Below, piece by piece: positions 1 to 8,823 of a stretch of 64,000 bases of DNA. Source of the DNA: an uncultured Flavobacteriaceae bacterium (GTDB lineage Bacteria; Bacteroidota; Bacteroidia; Flavobacteriales; Flavobacteriaceae); contig CANLUS010000008.1 in assembly GCA_947494325.1 (NCBI GenBank), positions 62,001 to 126,000 on the forward strand, read 5' to 3'. The translations under genes were made by a program, and so were the position numbers. Every line of letters starts with the position of its first letter. Within the stretch, counting starts at the first letter, position 1. The notes beneath the pieces are model-generated. The model searched no databases, was not told the DNA's origin, and saw only the letters and a list, made by a program, of their open reading frames with translations.

Positions 1-1503
1 GGTAAAAAACTATTTAGAGATGGAGATGATAAGTTTTTAGGAGGTGTTGCTTCCGGAATTGCCTACTATTTCGATGTGGATGTTATTTGGATTAGAATTG
101 CATTGATAGTTGCCGTTTTTGCGGGGTTTGGTTCTGGACTCTTAATCTATATAATTTTATGGATACTATTACCAGAAGCTAAAACAACTGCAGATAAATT
201 GCAGATGGAAGGCGAACCTGTAAATATTAGCAATATAGAAAAACGTGTACGAGCTGAATTCGAAGATGCTTCTTCTCGCGTTAGAGATGCTGCCAATGAG
301 GTGAGCACGAAAGTAAAAGAAGGAATGGATAACGTATCAGATTCCTTAAAAAAAAAACGAGTAAGCAGTAGTTCAGCTAAATCAGGTATTCAAGAATTTG
401 TAGAAGTTATCGGCAATATCATTGTTACCTTTTTCAAAATTATCGGTAAGTTCATTGGAATTATCTTAGTCTTAACAGCAGTAGTAGCTTTAATAGCGCT
501 AATTATTAGTTTGTTTACAGCAGGAGCCGTCGATTTTATGGGCTTCGAGGGCTTTTTTGATGAAGATTTCTATATCATGAATCCTCTAGGGATATCTGGC
601 TGGTTAATTTCATTATTAGCACTTGTACTAGGTGGCATTCCATTACTGATGCTCTTCTTTTTAGGACTCTTTATTATTTCTGGCGATTCAAAAACGATTA
701 GCAGAACAGGTAAATTTGTGTTGCTAGGAATATGGTTAATTGCATTGCTATCAACAATTTATTTAGGATTAAGACAAGGAGCCGAATTTGCTAGAGAAGG
801 TACGGTGACCGAACAGAAAGATATGAACCTAATTGATTCAGATACCCTCAATATCAAGGTTATTGATGATCGTAATTTTTCAGGTGGAGATAGTATGCAT
901 AGTAAGTTCGGATTTAGATATGTATATGACGAAAACGACGATAGAAAGTTTTACTATACTGATGTTCGGTTCGATGTACGTGTATCGGATAGTACCGAAA
1001 CATACCTAAAAGTAAGAAAGCGAGGTCAAGGAAGAAATAGAAATAAAGCGAAAGAAAATGCGAGGAGAATTCACTATGATTTTAAAATTAAGGATAATAA
1101 TCTCTTGTTGAATGATTACTTTTTAACAGATACTAGATTCTCATTCATTGATAAAAAATTAGAGGTTATTATTTATGTTCCCAAGAGCAAAGTGGTGCGC
1201 TTCGATGAATCTACCAAAAATTTTATTAGTTATAGAATTAGAACATCCAACAACATGTACAATCGGAACATGGCTGATCAATTATTTGTAATGACAGAAG
1301 ACGGATTGAAATGTTTAGACTGTGAAAAAAATGAAAGCGAAAATGAATGGAAATATGAAGATAATAGTGACGTAAACAATGACGACGATGATGATGACAG
1401 TGATAATGATAATGAAAAAGAGGTTGAAGTCAAGAAGGAAGCGCCTCAAAGCGAAGAGGTACAAAGCGTAAAGGATAGCGTAACAATCGACACTATTAAC
1501 TAG
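1..1503 (+). CDS. PspC-domain membrane protein (5' end outside window)
   Basis: The reading frame is open from the first base, so the start lies upstream. A GTG at 76 is internal to the PspC domain and is not the start. The first residues (KKLFRDGDDKFLGGVASGIA) followed by a hydrophobic helix ending ILLPEA are typical of PspC, a domain named after phage-shock protein C. About four further hydrophobic segments follow (roughly codons 120-260 of the visible part), then a hydrophilic beta-rich domain and a very acidic tail with a run of Asp. In Flavobacteriaceae such proteins usually follow a PadR-type regulator, which would lie just outside the window. A role in envelope stress is family knowledge, not visible here. 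Confidence 0.85.
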   Translation, partial: GKKLFRDGDDKFLGGVASGIAYYFDVDVIWIRIALIVAVFAGFGSGLLIYIILWILLPEAKTTADKLQMEGEPVNISNIEKRVRAEFEDASSRVRDAANEVSTKVKEGMDNVSDSLKKKRVSSSSAKSGIQEFVEVIGNIIVTFFKIIGKFIGIILVLTAVVALIALIISLFTAGAVDFMGFEGFFDEDFYIMNPLGISGWLISLLALVLGGIPLLMLFFLGLFIISGDSKTISRTGKFVLLGIWLIALLSTIYLGLRQGAEFAREGTVTEQKDMNLIDSDTLNIKVIDDRNFSGGDSMHSKFGFRYVYDENDDRKFYYTDVRFDVRVSDSTETYLKVRKRGQGRNRNKAKENARRIHYDFKIKDNNLLLNDYFLTDTRFSFIDKKLEVIIYVPKSKVVRFDESTKNFISYRIRTSNNMYNRNMADQLFVMTEDGLKCLDCEKNESENEWKYEDNSDVNNDDDDDDSDNDNEKEVEVKKEAPQSEEVQSVKDSVTIDTIN

Positions 1504-1560
1504 AGATTAATGAAACGTGCAATAAAGAAGATGCGTCTAACTAGTCTAAAACTAAATCGA

Positions 1561-2322
1561 ATGAAAAGGATACTATTTATTTTTATGCTACTACCTTTTT
1601 TAAGTATGTCTCAAGTTGAGAAATCTTCTAAACTATACAAGATATTAAAGGTTAATGATAGCCTTATTTTTAATGCAAGTTTTAATACCTGTAATTTGGA
1701 TGAACTGAAAACTTTAATTAATGACGATTTGGAATTTTATCATGATAAGGCAGGGCTTATAGAGGGAAAAGATACTTTTATTGAAAACACAAAAAATGGT
1801 TTGTGTAAGTCTCCAAATGAACTTAGGAGAGAGCTGAAGAAAGAAAGTCTCGAGGTATTTGCAATGCATGATAATAAAGGCAAATTATATGCGGCTATTC
1901 AGAAAGGAGTACATAGTTTTTATGAAAATGATAAGAAAGGAAGTACGGCTAAATTTACGCACTTATGGATTTTAAAAAAGGATCGTTGGTTTTTGAAAAG
2001 AGTTTTAAGTTATGACCACAAACAACCATCGATCAATAGCGGCAAAAAAGAAATAAGCATTTCGGCCGATATTTTGATGAAATACGCAGGAGAATATGAA
2101 GCTCCACAAACAGGTAAGGTCATGGTGGCAGTAAAAAATTATTATCTAAATATCTATAATGACAAGATGCAGATGAATGTTTTTCCTGAATCGGAGACAA
2201 ATTTTTATAGTAAAGAAAAACCCTTGGTCTTCCAATTTATAAAAGATGTGAAAGGCAATGTACTTAAGATGGTCGTAGTTGAAAATGGTTCAATTGTAGA
2301 AGAGGCAAAAAAAATAAAATAG
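1561..2322 (+). CDS. Secreted DUF4440/NTF2-like protein
   Basis: I start the gene at the ATG at 1561 because it begins a clean signal peptide (MKRILFIFMLLPFLSMSQ). An in-frame ATG at 1510 would add 17 basic residues in front of it. The next ~125 residues (NDSLIFNASFNTCNLDEL, then a region ending in WILKKDRWFLKRVLSYDH) resemble the SnoaL/NTF2-like DUF4440 fold. About 75 residues follow that I do not recognise (VMVAVKNYYLNIYNDKMQMN), possibly a small beta domain. It lies closely downstream of the PspC gene and may be co-transcribed. No catalytic residues can be assigned, so the function is unknown. Confidence 0.7.
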   Translation: MKRILFIFMLLPFLSMSQVEKSSKLYKILKVNDSLIFNASFNTCNLDELKTLINDDLEFYHDKAGLIEGKDTFIENTKNGLCKSPNELRRELKKESLEVFAMHDNKGKLYAAIQKGVHSFYENDKKGSTAKFTHLWILKKDRWFLKRVLSYDHKQPSINSGKKEISISADILMKYAGEYEAPQTGKVMVAVKNYYLNIYNDKMQMNVFPESETNFYSKEKPLVFQFIKDVKGNVLKMVVVENGSIVEEAKKIK

Positions 2323-2466
2323 AACAATTCATCCTTTAAAATTGACAGTTGGGTCGTAAATAATTAGAAAGAAAGAGCTTATTGGTGACATTTGAATGAA
2401 AATTAACCAAAGAACGAAGAATCAACCAATACTAACATCCGAAACATCGGAATAAAACAACATATT

Positions 2467-3174
2467 ATGAACACATTTTTAAAATTTTCAACAGTTGCAG
2501 TACTTTTCTTACTCACTTCTTGTTTTTTAGATGGAGTGAAAGGGAATAGGAACGTAGTAACACAAGACCGAACTATTTCATCTGATTTTGACGCAATCCA
2601 TGTAAGTTATGGGATTCAGGTTGAATTAACAATGGGCTCATCGACCTCTTTAACCGTTGAGGCTGACGAAAATTTGCACGACATTATTCGAACAGAAGTA
2701 GAAGATGGAGTTTTAAGAATTTATGCTGAGAAAAATATATTTAGTTCGAAAAAGAGAACTGTATATCTAAGCGCAGAAAAAATGAATGAAATAAAAGCAA
2801 CAAGTGGTGCTTCTGTGCGCTCTGAAAATCGAATAAAATCGGAAGATATGGTTGTTAAAACGACTAGCGGCGCTAATGTAAATTTAAATCTTGAAGCTGT
2901 AAATGTTTCGTGTAGTTCGACCAGTGGCTCGAATATTCGATTAGAAGGTACTGCTGAAAAATTAATTGCATCTTCGACAAGTGGAGCAAATTTAAGAGCG
3001 AAAAACTTAGAAGTTAAAGTTTGTGAAGCAAAGGCTACAAGTGGATCAGTAATGTCTGTAAAAGCAACACAAGAACTTGATGCAAGGGCGACCAGCGGTG
3101 GAAACATTAGTTGTTCTGGAAATCCTGAGATTGTAAAAAAATCAAGTTCTTCTGGAGGAAGTATTAGAAGCTAA
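2467..3174 (+). CDS. GIN-domain (DUF2807) lipoprotein
   Basis: The N-terminus is a lipoprotein signal with lipobox LLTSC, Cys at residue 19. The rest matches the DUF2807 'head GIN' family of predicted right-handed beta-helix surface proteins: the opening 'FDAIHVSYGIQVELTMG' is characteristic. A TSGA/TSGS/SSGG motif recurs about seven times, roughly every 20 residues from residue ~115 to the C-terminus, as expected for turns of a beta solenoid. A strong terminator follows directly. The protein is probably anchored in the outer membrane. The family is often annotated as a putative auto-transporter adhesin, but no autotransporter barrel is present and the role is unknown. Confidence 0.85.
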   Translation: MNTFLKFSTVAVLFLLTSCFLDGVKGNRNVVTQDRTISSDFDAIHVSYGIQVELTMGSSTSLTVEADENLHDIIRTEVEDGVLRIYAEKNIFSSKKRTVYLSAEKMNEIKATSGASVRSENRIKSEDMVVKTTSGANVNLNLEAVNVSCSSTSGSNIRLEGTAEKLIASSTSGANLRAKNLEVKVCEAKATSGSVMSVKATQELDARATSGGNISCSGNPEIVKKSSSSGGSIRS

Positions 3175-3218
3175 AAATATTTAAAATTGAGTTGTTTTCC
3201 ATTTTTTTGTAAATGGTT

Positions 3219-3246
3219 GGGCTGCCTGGAGAGGCAGCCCTTTTTT
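3219..3246 (+). terminator. Rho-independent terminator after the GIN lipoprotein
   Basis: A perfect 8-bp GC-rich stem (GGGCTGCC at 3219-3226, GGCAGCCC at 3233-3240) with a TGGAGA loop is followed by six T. It ends the transcript of the DUF2807 lipoprotein. Confidence 0.92.
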
Positions 3247-3260
3247 ATGGATTTATTTTA

Positions 3261-3268
3261 TATTTTTG
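3261..3268 (+). promoter_or_regulatory. Candidate -7 box (TATTTTTG)
   Basis: This is an exact match to the Bacteroidetes -7 consensus TANNTTTG. It lies just after the preceding terminator and 20 bp before the ATG at 3289, where a promoter for that gene is expected. Confidence 0.5.
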
Positions 3269-3288
3269 AAATTGGAATACATAATGCT

Positions 3289-3969
3289 ATGAAAAATACA
3301 TTTTTAACCCTTGCAATGCTTGGGAATTTTCTGTTAATGAGTCTCCATGCACAAGACTTTAAGGTAAATATCAATAAGCTTACAGAACAAACTCAGAAAT
3401 TATCTGAATCGCCCGATAAAATGTGCTTAGTTTGGTGGATTCCCATCGAATTTTGGGAAACCATTTTTGACCAAGATCAATCGATTGATAAAAAACAGTC
3501 AGATGATATACTAATGGCATTCAGTCAGTATTCCATGTTCGTAATTATAGATGGTACCATTTTAGAAGATGGCAATATCACCTATAAGTCGCGCGATAAA
3601 ACCTTTGAAAATTTAGTGTTAACTGATGTAAGCAAAAAGAAATATGCACCTTTACTGGAAGATGAAATAGATGATAAAACCAAAGAATTAATAATAACAA
3701 TGAAGCCTATTCTTGGTAATACCTTAGGAAAGATAGGCGAAAATATGCACTTCTTTTTATTTCAAAAGAAAGGCAATCCATTAGATCCTATCATTAATGC
3801 TAAAGGAAAAGAAAACTTTACAGTTACAGTGAATAAGGAAGATTTTATTTGGAGTTTACCATTAGGAGCATTATTGAAACCTAAAAAATGTCCTGAAGAT
3901 GGTGCCCAAGTAGATGGCTCTTGGTCCTTTTGTCCTTACCATGGAAAAAAATTAGTTGCGGATAACTAA
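3289..3969 (+). CDS. Secreted protein with C-terminal zinc-ribbon-like motif
   Basis: The gene starts at the ATG at 3289, which gives a signal peptide (MKNTFLTLAMLGNFLLMSLHAQ). An upstream in-frame TTG lies inside the previous terminator and is rejected. The mature ~205 residues have no domain I recognise. They include a Trp-rich segment (LVWWIPIEFWE) near residue 45 and a C-terminal segment with two cysteine knuckles, CPEDGAQVDG and CPYHGKKL, resembling a one-domain zinc ribbon with C, C and H ligands visible. Zinc ribbons are unusual in exported proteins. The gene converges on the lipoprotein at 3971 with one base between stop codons. Function unknown. Confidence 0.7.
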   Translation: MKNTFLTLAMLGNFLLMSLHAQDFKVNINKLTEQTQKLSESPDKMCLVWWIPIEFWETIFDQDQSIDKKQSDDILMAFSQYSMFVIIDGTILEDGNITYKSRDKTFENLVLTDVSKKKYAPLLEDEIDDKTKELIITMKPILGNTLGKIGENMHFFLFQKKGNPLDPIINAKGKENFTVTVNKEDFIWSLPLGALLKPKKCPEDGAQVDGSWSFCPYHGKKLVADN

Positions 3970-3970
3970 A

Positions 3971-4444
3971 TTAGTAATTTTCTCTTTTCGTGAAAAATAA
4001 GGTAGTGCCGTTTTTTAGCATAATTGATATGGTATCTTTTTTTACCCCGTTGTTAATTTTTCGTTGACTTAAGCGTTTTAAAGAGAGACTATAATAAAGC
4101 GTATTCAAAGTATCATTTACGATATATCGATTTGGCTCTCGAGCATGACCTTTAGATAATTCCCCAAATTTAGTGGAGATAATTTTCTCTATATAAAACG
4201 TATGTTTAGTATCTACCTTGGAGATCACTTTTATAGTTGCTAAGAGGCCTTTCTCTTTTGAGCCAACAAATTCAACATAATTACCACAACTAATTTGTAA
4301 TTCAGTATCCTGATCAAAGTTGATACTGGTGTTTTGACTTTTCGAGGCATCAATACGCACATATTTATAGTAGTTTCCGGCTGGACATCCCATCAAAGTA
4401 AAGCTAACGAAGATTAAAAATAACAGATTAAAATATGTTTTCAT
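3971..4444 (-). CDS. Hypothetical lipoprotein
   Basis: The likely start is the ATG at 4444 (MKTYFNLL...), giving a lipoprotein signal with lipobox LMGC. An ATG three codons upstream at 4453 is also possible. The ~138-residue mature part is polar and beta-rich with no recognised domain. It is transcribed toward the zinc-ribbon gene and its stop is next to that gene's stop, with no room for a separate terminator. Function unknown. Confidence 0.65.
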   Translation of the reverse strand: MKTYFNLLFLIFVSFTLMGCPAGNYYKYVRIDASKSQNTSINFDQDTELQISCGNYVEFVGSKEKGLLATIKVISKVDTKHTFYIEKIISTKFGELSKGHAREPNRYIVNDTLNTLYYSLSLKRLSQRKINNGVKKDTISIMLKNGTTLFFTKRENY

Positions 4445-4574
4445 CGATACCATTACTTAAAGAGAAACGTATAGCCTAAAGATAGTGATTTTCGTCTTTT
4501 ATTGTTGTTTAAAAAAAGTTGAAAAGTAACCTAAATCTAATTGTTAAATATACAAGATAGATGTGCACAAAGTG

Positions 4575-4582
4575 TATATTTG
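4575..4582 (+). promoter_or_regulatory. Candidate -7 box (TATATTTG)
   Basis: This exact TANNTTTG match lies 17 bp before the ATG of the DnaQ-like exonuclease gene. The implied 5' leader is only about 10 bases. Confidence 0.5.
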
Positions 4583-4599
4583 AATATTAAATTATGTAA

Positions 4600-5376
4600 A
4601 TGGAATTAAAACTGACCAAGCCCATCGTGTTTTTCGATTTGGAAACTACGGGTATTAATATTGCTAATGATAGAATTGTAGAAATTTCGATTTTAAAAGT
4701 TTTTCCCAATGGAAACAAGGAAAGTAAAACTTGGTTGGTAAATCCTGAGATAGAAATTCCTGCTGAGGTTGTCGCAATTCATGGCATATCTAACGAAAAG
4801 GTAGTTACAGAGCCTACGTTTAAAGAATTGGCCGAGCAAGTAAATAATCTAATCGCGGGTTGTGATTTGGCAGGTTTTAATTCAAATCGTTTTGATATTC
4901 CGCTATTAGCGGAAGAAATGTTACGTGCAGGCATAGATTTTGATATGAAAAATAGAGTAGCGGTCGATGTACAAGTCATTTTTCATAAAAAAGAACAACG
5001 TACATTAAGCGCGGCATATAAATTTTACTGTGATAAAAATCTAGAAAATGCACATTCTGCAGAAGCAGATACGAATGCCACCTATGAAATATTGAAATCG
5101 CAGTTAGATAGATATGAAGATATAGAAAATGATATTAAGTATCTAAGTGAATTCTCATCTCATAAGAAGAGAGCTGATTTTGCAGGATTCATTATGTTTG
5201 ATGAAGATGGCGATGAAATATTTACTTTTGGAAAGTATAAAGGTCAAAAAGTATCTGTCATTTTAGAGCGGGATAAAGGCTATTATTCTTGGATTCAAAA
5301 AGCTGATTTTCCTTTGTATACTAAAAAGGTATTAACAGCAATAAAATTGAGAAGTTTTAATAATAAATTAAGTTAA
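4600..5376 (+). CDS. DnaQ-like 3'-5' exonuclease with ExoX-type C-terminus
   Basis: This is a DEDDh exonuclease. Motif I is VFFDLETTG (Asp13, Glu15), followed by HGIS, the Exo II region NSNRFDIPLL, and the Exo III region HSAEADTNAT. The family removes 3'-terminal nucleotides and includes the proofreading subunit of DNA polymerase III and several repair or RNA-trimming enzymes. The last ~60 residues (FTFGKYKGQKV... YYSWI) form a small extra domain like that at the end of exonuclease X/DUF3820-type proteins, so it is probably a stand-alone repair or scavenging exonuclease and not the replicative epsilon subunit. The next gene begins one base after its stop, so the two are probably co-expressed. 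Confidence 0.87.
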   Translation: MELKLTKPIVFFDLETTGINIANDRIVEISILKVFPNGNKESKTWLVNPEIEIPAEVVAIHGISNEKVVTEPTFKELAEQVNNLIAGCDLAGFNSNRFDIPLLAEEMLRAGIDFDMKNRVAVDVQVIFHKKEQRTLSAAYKFYCDKNLENAHSAEADTNATYEILKSQLDRYEDIENDIKYLSEFSSHKKRADFAGFIMFDEDGDEIFTFGKYKGQKVSVILERDKGYYSWIQKADFPLYTKKVLTAIKLRSFNNKLS

Positions 5377-5377
5377 T

Positions 5378-5863
5378 ATGTATGTAGATTTTAGTTTGTT
5401 ACCAGATAACTCCAGAGTATGGGTATATCAAGCTGATAGAAGTTTTACCGGTGATGAGGTACAGCAAATAACACAACAATTAATGCCGTTTGTAGAAAAT
5501 TGGAAACGTCATGGAGAGGATTTAAAAGCTTCATTTCAAATACGATACAATCAATTTATCATCCTTGCAGTGGATGAAAATGTTACGAATGTTTCGGGTT
5601 GTTCTATAGATGCTTCAGTTCATATCATTCAAGAACTCCAAAAGAAATTAGAGGTGGATTTATTAAATAAAATGAACGTTACCTTTAAAGATGGTGATAA
5701 TGTGAATATCGTCTCAATGGCAGCCTTTAAGGAGTTTGCTAAGCTGAATAAAATAACATCTAACACGTTGGTTTTTAATAATATGATTGCATCTAAGGCT
5801 GAATTGGAAGCTTCATGGGAAGTGAAAGCTAGTGAAAGTTGGCATGCTAAATTTTTAAAATAA
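5378..5863 (+). CDS. Conserved small protein, often mislabelled 'ABC transporter ATPase'
   Basis: This 161-residue soluble protein has no signal peptide or membrane segment. Homologues in Flavobacteriaceae are, as I recall, often named 'ABC transporter ATPase', but no Walker A, Walker B or ABC signature is present, so that name is not supported. Visible marks are an N-terminal VWVYQADRSFTGDEV segment and a conserved-looking central FQIRYNQFIILAVDE. It starts one base after the exonuclease gene and is very likely translated from the same mRNA. Function unknown. Confidence 0.75.
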   Translation: MYVDFSLLPDNSRVWVYQADRSFTGDEVQQITQQLMPFVENWKRHGEDLKASFQIRYNQFIILAVDENVTNVSGCSIDASVHIIQELQKKLEVDLLNKMNVTFKDGDNVNIVSMAAFKEFAKLNKITSNTLVFNNMIASKAELEASWEVKASESWHAKFLK

Positions 5864-5904
5864 TAATACCGCTTTTACGTTAAGCTTTGATGTAGTTCCC
5901 TTTT

Positions 5905-8823
5905 ATGAAAAAAAACATATTATTCTTTCTTTTTACAATACTCACGATTTTTACGAACGCTCAAAGTGTTGATCCTCTAATAAAAGTTGATAGTCGAGCG
6001 CAAGTACGTTGGGTCGATAGTATTTTAACTACGATGACGGTCGATCAAAAAGTAGGGCAATTGTTTATGATCAATGCTTATTCAAACAGAGACGCAAAGC
6101 ACGAACTATATATTGATAGACTGATCAAAAAATACAAAATTGGTGGCCTTATCTTTTTTCAAGGAACTCCAGAGAAGCAAGCGAAAATGACGAATCGCTT
6201 TCAAGCGATTTCTGAAATACCTTTAATGGTTGGTTTCGATGGAGAGTGGGGTTTAGACATGCGATTAGATAATACATATCGTTTTCCCTGGAATATGACC
6301 TTAGGAGCTATTCAAAATACGAATTTAATTAAATCCTTCGGGCAACGACTAGGAAAACATGCAAAACGATTAGGAATTCATATAAACTTTGCCCCTGTGG
6401 TCGATGTAAATATCAACCCTAAAAATCCGATTATTGGCAATCGATCATTTGGAGAGGTTCCAGATAATGTGGCCGAGAAAGCGATTGCTTTTACAAAAGG
6501 TATGCAGAGCGAGCAAGTGTTGGCGAGTGCAAAACATTTTCCGGGTCACGGTGATACCGATACTGATTCTCACGTCTCCTTACCTACGATACCTTTTTCA
6601 AAAGAGCGTTTAGATTCTATCGAATTATATCCTTATAAAAAACTGTTCGATAACGGATTGGCAAGTGTAATGGTTGGGCATTTGAGTGTACCACAATTAG
6701 AGTCAAATACAAGCTTACCATCATCACTATCTAAGAATATTGTAACGGGAGTACTCAAAAATGAATTGGGTTTTGAAGGGCTTATTTTTACAGATGCTTT
6801 AAATATGAAAGGAGCTTCAAATTTTTCTAGCGCAGCAGAGATAAATCTGGAAGTGATAAAGGCTGGCAATGATATCCTATTAATGCCAAATGATATCGAA
6901 GGTTCCTTTACCAAAATTAAAAAGGCTGTTTTGGACGGTAGCATCACTGAAGAGCGCTTAAATCATTCAGTACGAAAAATATTGAAGGCTAAATATTGGG
7001 CAGGCTTGTATAAAGTGGAACCTATCGCAATTGAAAATTTGAAGGAGGATTTGAATGCCGTAGAAGATGATATTTTACATCATCAATTAGTAAAGAATTC
7101 GATAACACTGATTAAGAATAAGCAATCGACATTTCCTGTGAAGGATTTAGACGGTCAAAGAATAGCCTATGTTAAATTGGGTGATGCTGAGAATACCACG
7201 TTTGTTGAACGTTTAAATGATTATGCTGAAGTAGATGTTGTGAAGGGAAAAACATTAGACATGTTACTCAAAAATTTGAAACCGTATAATTTGGTAATTA
7301 TTGGATATCATAAATCCAATGCTCATGCTTGGAAAGGCTATAAATTCAAAAATAAAGAATTGGTGTGGTTGCAAGAAATTGCAAGAAATAAACGTGTAAT
7401 TTTAGATGTTTTTGCGAGCCCGTATAGTTTATTAGATGTCAAAACATTCACGAATATAGAAGCCGCAATCGTATCTTATCAAAATAGTAAAATGGCTCAA
7501 GATGTTTCGGCTCAATTAATTTTTGGTGCAGGAGCAGCGAAAGGAAAATTACCCGTTTCAATCAACGAGAATTTTGTTGCTGGACACGGATTGGTATCTA
7601 CTAATTTGAAGCGGTTGGCGTACACCTTCCCTGAAAAAGTCGGAATGAGTAGTGAGAAATTAATGCGTGTTGATTCTATTGCCAAGATTATTCTTGCTGA
7701 GAAAATGGCTCCTGGAATGCAGATTTTAGTAGCCAGAAAAGGTGAGGTAGTGTATCGCAAAAGTTTCGGATATCATACCGCAGGTAAAAAAAGAGAAGTC
7801 AAAAATACAGACCTATATGATCTTGCTTCATTAACTAAAATACTAGGTGGAGTGCCTCCAATTATGAAGGCATATGAAGAAGAGAAGTTTGGTCTTGATA
7901 GCTATATTGGAGGATTGATGCCGGTGTTGAAAGGCACAGATAAAGACAGTATTACTATTAAAGAATCGTTGTCGCATTATGGCCGTTTTAAGGCATGGAT
8001 CCCCTATTATTTAACAACCTTAGATAGTGTGACTAGAGAGCCATTAAAAGAGTATTATAACGTTAGAAAAACGAAAAAACATGGTGTTCAAGTGGCTCGA
8101 AATATGTTTTTAACTACTAGCTTTAAGGATACCATCAATAAAATGATCGCCGAATCACCATTACGAGAAAAGAAAGGATATAAGTATAGTGGTCTAATTT
8201 TCTATTTGTTCAAGGATTATTTAGAAAAGCAATATGGTACGTCATTGGATAAGCATAATGCAACTCATTTTTATCAACCTTTAGGTGCGACTACATTGAC
8301 CTATAATCCTTTAAATAAATTTCCAGAAAATCGTATTGTTCCCACAGAAATAGATAAATTTTATCGTAAACAATTATTACACGGCTATGTGCATGATCAA
8401 GGTGCAGCAACACTTGGAGGTGTAAATGCTAATGCAGGTTTGTTTTCTAATTCGAATGATGTGGCTAAAATGATGCAGTTATATCTTCAGAAGGGGTTTT
8501 ATGGTGGGAAACGCTATTTTAACCAAGAAACATTAGAGGTGTTCAATAAACGTTATTACGAAACTGAAGGTGTTAGAAGAGGGCTCGGTTTTGACAAACC
8601 TCAATTAGATGCTGATGTAAAAGCGACTTGTGGATGTGTTTCTTCAAAAAGTTTTGGGCACAGCGGTTATACTGGCACCTACACATGGGCCGATCCAGAA
8701 ACCGAATTGGTCTATGTATTTTTATCCAACAGAGTTTATCCTACTGCTGATAATACAAAACTTGTGATGAAGAATATAAGAACCGAAGTGCAACGCCTTA
8801 TTCAAGAAGCTATTATTGAATAG
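5905..8823 (+). CDS. GH3 beta-N-acetylglucosaminidase (NagZ-like) fused to serine hydrolase
   Basis: A signal peptide (cleavage near TNAQ, residue 20) is followed by a glycoside hydrolase family 3 domain with the NagZ-type signature KHFPGHGDTDTDSH (residues 210-223) and a nucleophile Asp297 in FTDALNM. A GH3 C-terminal Rossmann-like domain follows (~400-570). The last ~370 residues are a class C beta-lactamase/transpeptidase-like domain with SLTK (Ser642, Lys645), a YSG segment in place of YxN, and HSGYTGT (919) in place of KTG. NagZ cleaves GlcNAc-anhydroMurNAc links in peptidoglycan recycling, so this fused, exported version probably trims cell-wall fragments in the periplasm. The serine hydrolase domain could act on peptide stems, but its substrate is not known. 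Confidence 0.9.
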   Translation: MKKNILFFLFTILTIFTNAQSVDPLIKVDSRAQVRWVDSILTTMTVDQKVGQLFMINAYSNRDAKHELYIDRLIKKYKIGGLIFFQGTPEKQAKMTNRFQAISEIPLMVGFDGEWGLDMRLDNTYRFPWNMTLGAIQNTNLIKSFGQRLGKHAKRLGIHINFAPVVDVNINPKNPIIGNRSFGEVPDNVAEKAIAFTKGMQSEQVLASAKHFPGHGDTDTDSHVSLPTIPFSKERLDSIELYPYKKLFDNGLASVMVGHLSVPQLESNTSLPSSLSKNIVTGVLKNELGFEGLIFTDALNMKGASNFSSAAEINLEVIKAGNDILLMPNDIEGSFTKIKKAVLDGSITEERLNHSVRKILKAKYWAGLYKVEPIAIENLKEDLNAVEDDILHHQLVKNSITLIKNKQSTFPVKDLDGQRIAYVKLGDAENTTFVERLNDYAEVDVVKGKTLDMLLKNLKPYNLVIIGYHKSNAHAWKGYKFKNKELVWLQEIARNKRVILDVFASPYSLLDVKTFTNIEAAIVSYQNSKMAQDVSAQLIFGAGAAKGKLPVSINENFVAGHGLVSTNLKRLAYTFPEKVGMSSEKLMRVDSIAKIILAEKMAPGMQILVARKGEVVYRKSFGYHTAGKKREVKNTDLYDLASLTKILGGVPPIMKAYEEEKFGLDSYIGGLMPVLKGTDKDSITIKESLSHYGRFKAWIPYYLTTLDSVTREPLKEYYNVRKTKKHGVQVARNMFLTTSFKDTINKMIAESPLREKKGYKYSGLIFYLFKDYLEKQYGTSLDKHNATHFYQPLGATTLTYNPLNKFPENRIVPTEIDKFYRKQLLHGYVHDQGAATLGGVNANAGLFSNSNDVAKMMQLYLQKGFYGGKRYFNQETLEVFNKRYYETEGVRRGLGFDKPQLDADVKATCGCVSSKSFGHSGYTGTYTWADPETELVYVFLSNRVYPTADNTKLVMKNIRTEVQRLIQEAIIE

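Noticed and set aside
1381-1425. GAC/GAT-rich run coding for an Asp stretch at the end of the PspC gene
   Set aside because: It looks like a simple repeat but is in frame, followed by ordinary coding sequence. It is an acidic tail, not a mobile or satellite element.
2438-2451. Five-base-pair hairpin TCCGA/TCGGA in the leader of the GIN lipoprotein gene
   Set aside because: Too short to support a riboswitch or regulator, and no T tract follows.
2721-3107. Minus-strand open frame of 128 codons inside the GIN lipoprotein gene
   Set aside because: It is a shadow of the repeated TSG codons on the other strand. It has no start context and no recognisable domain.
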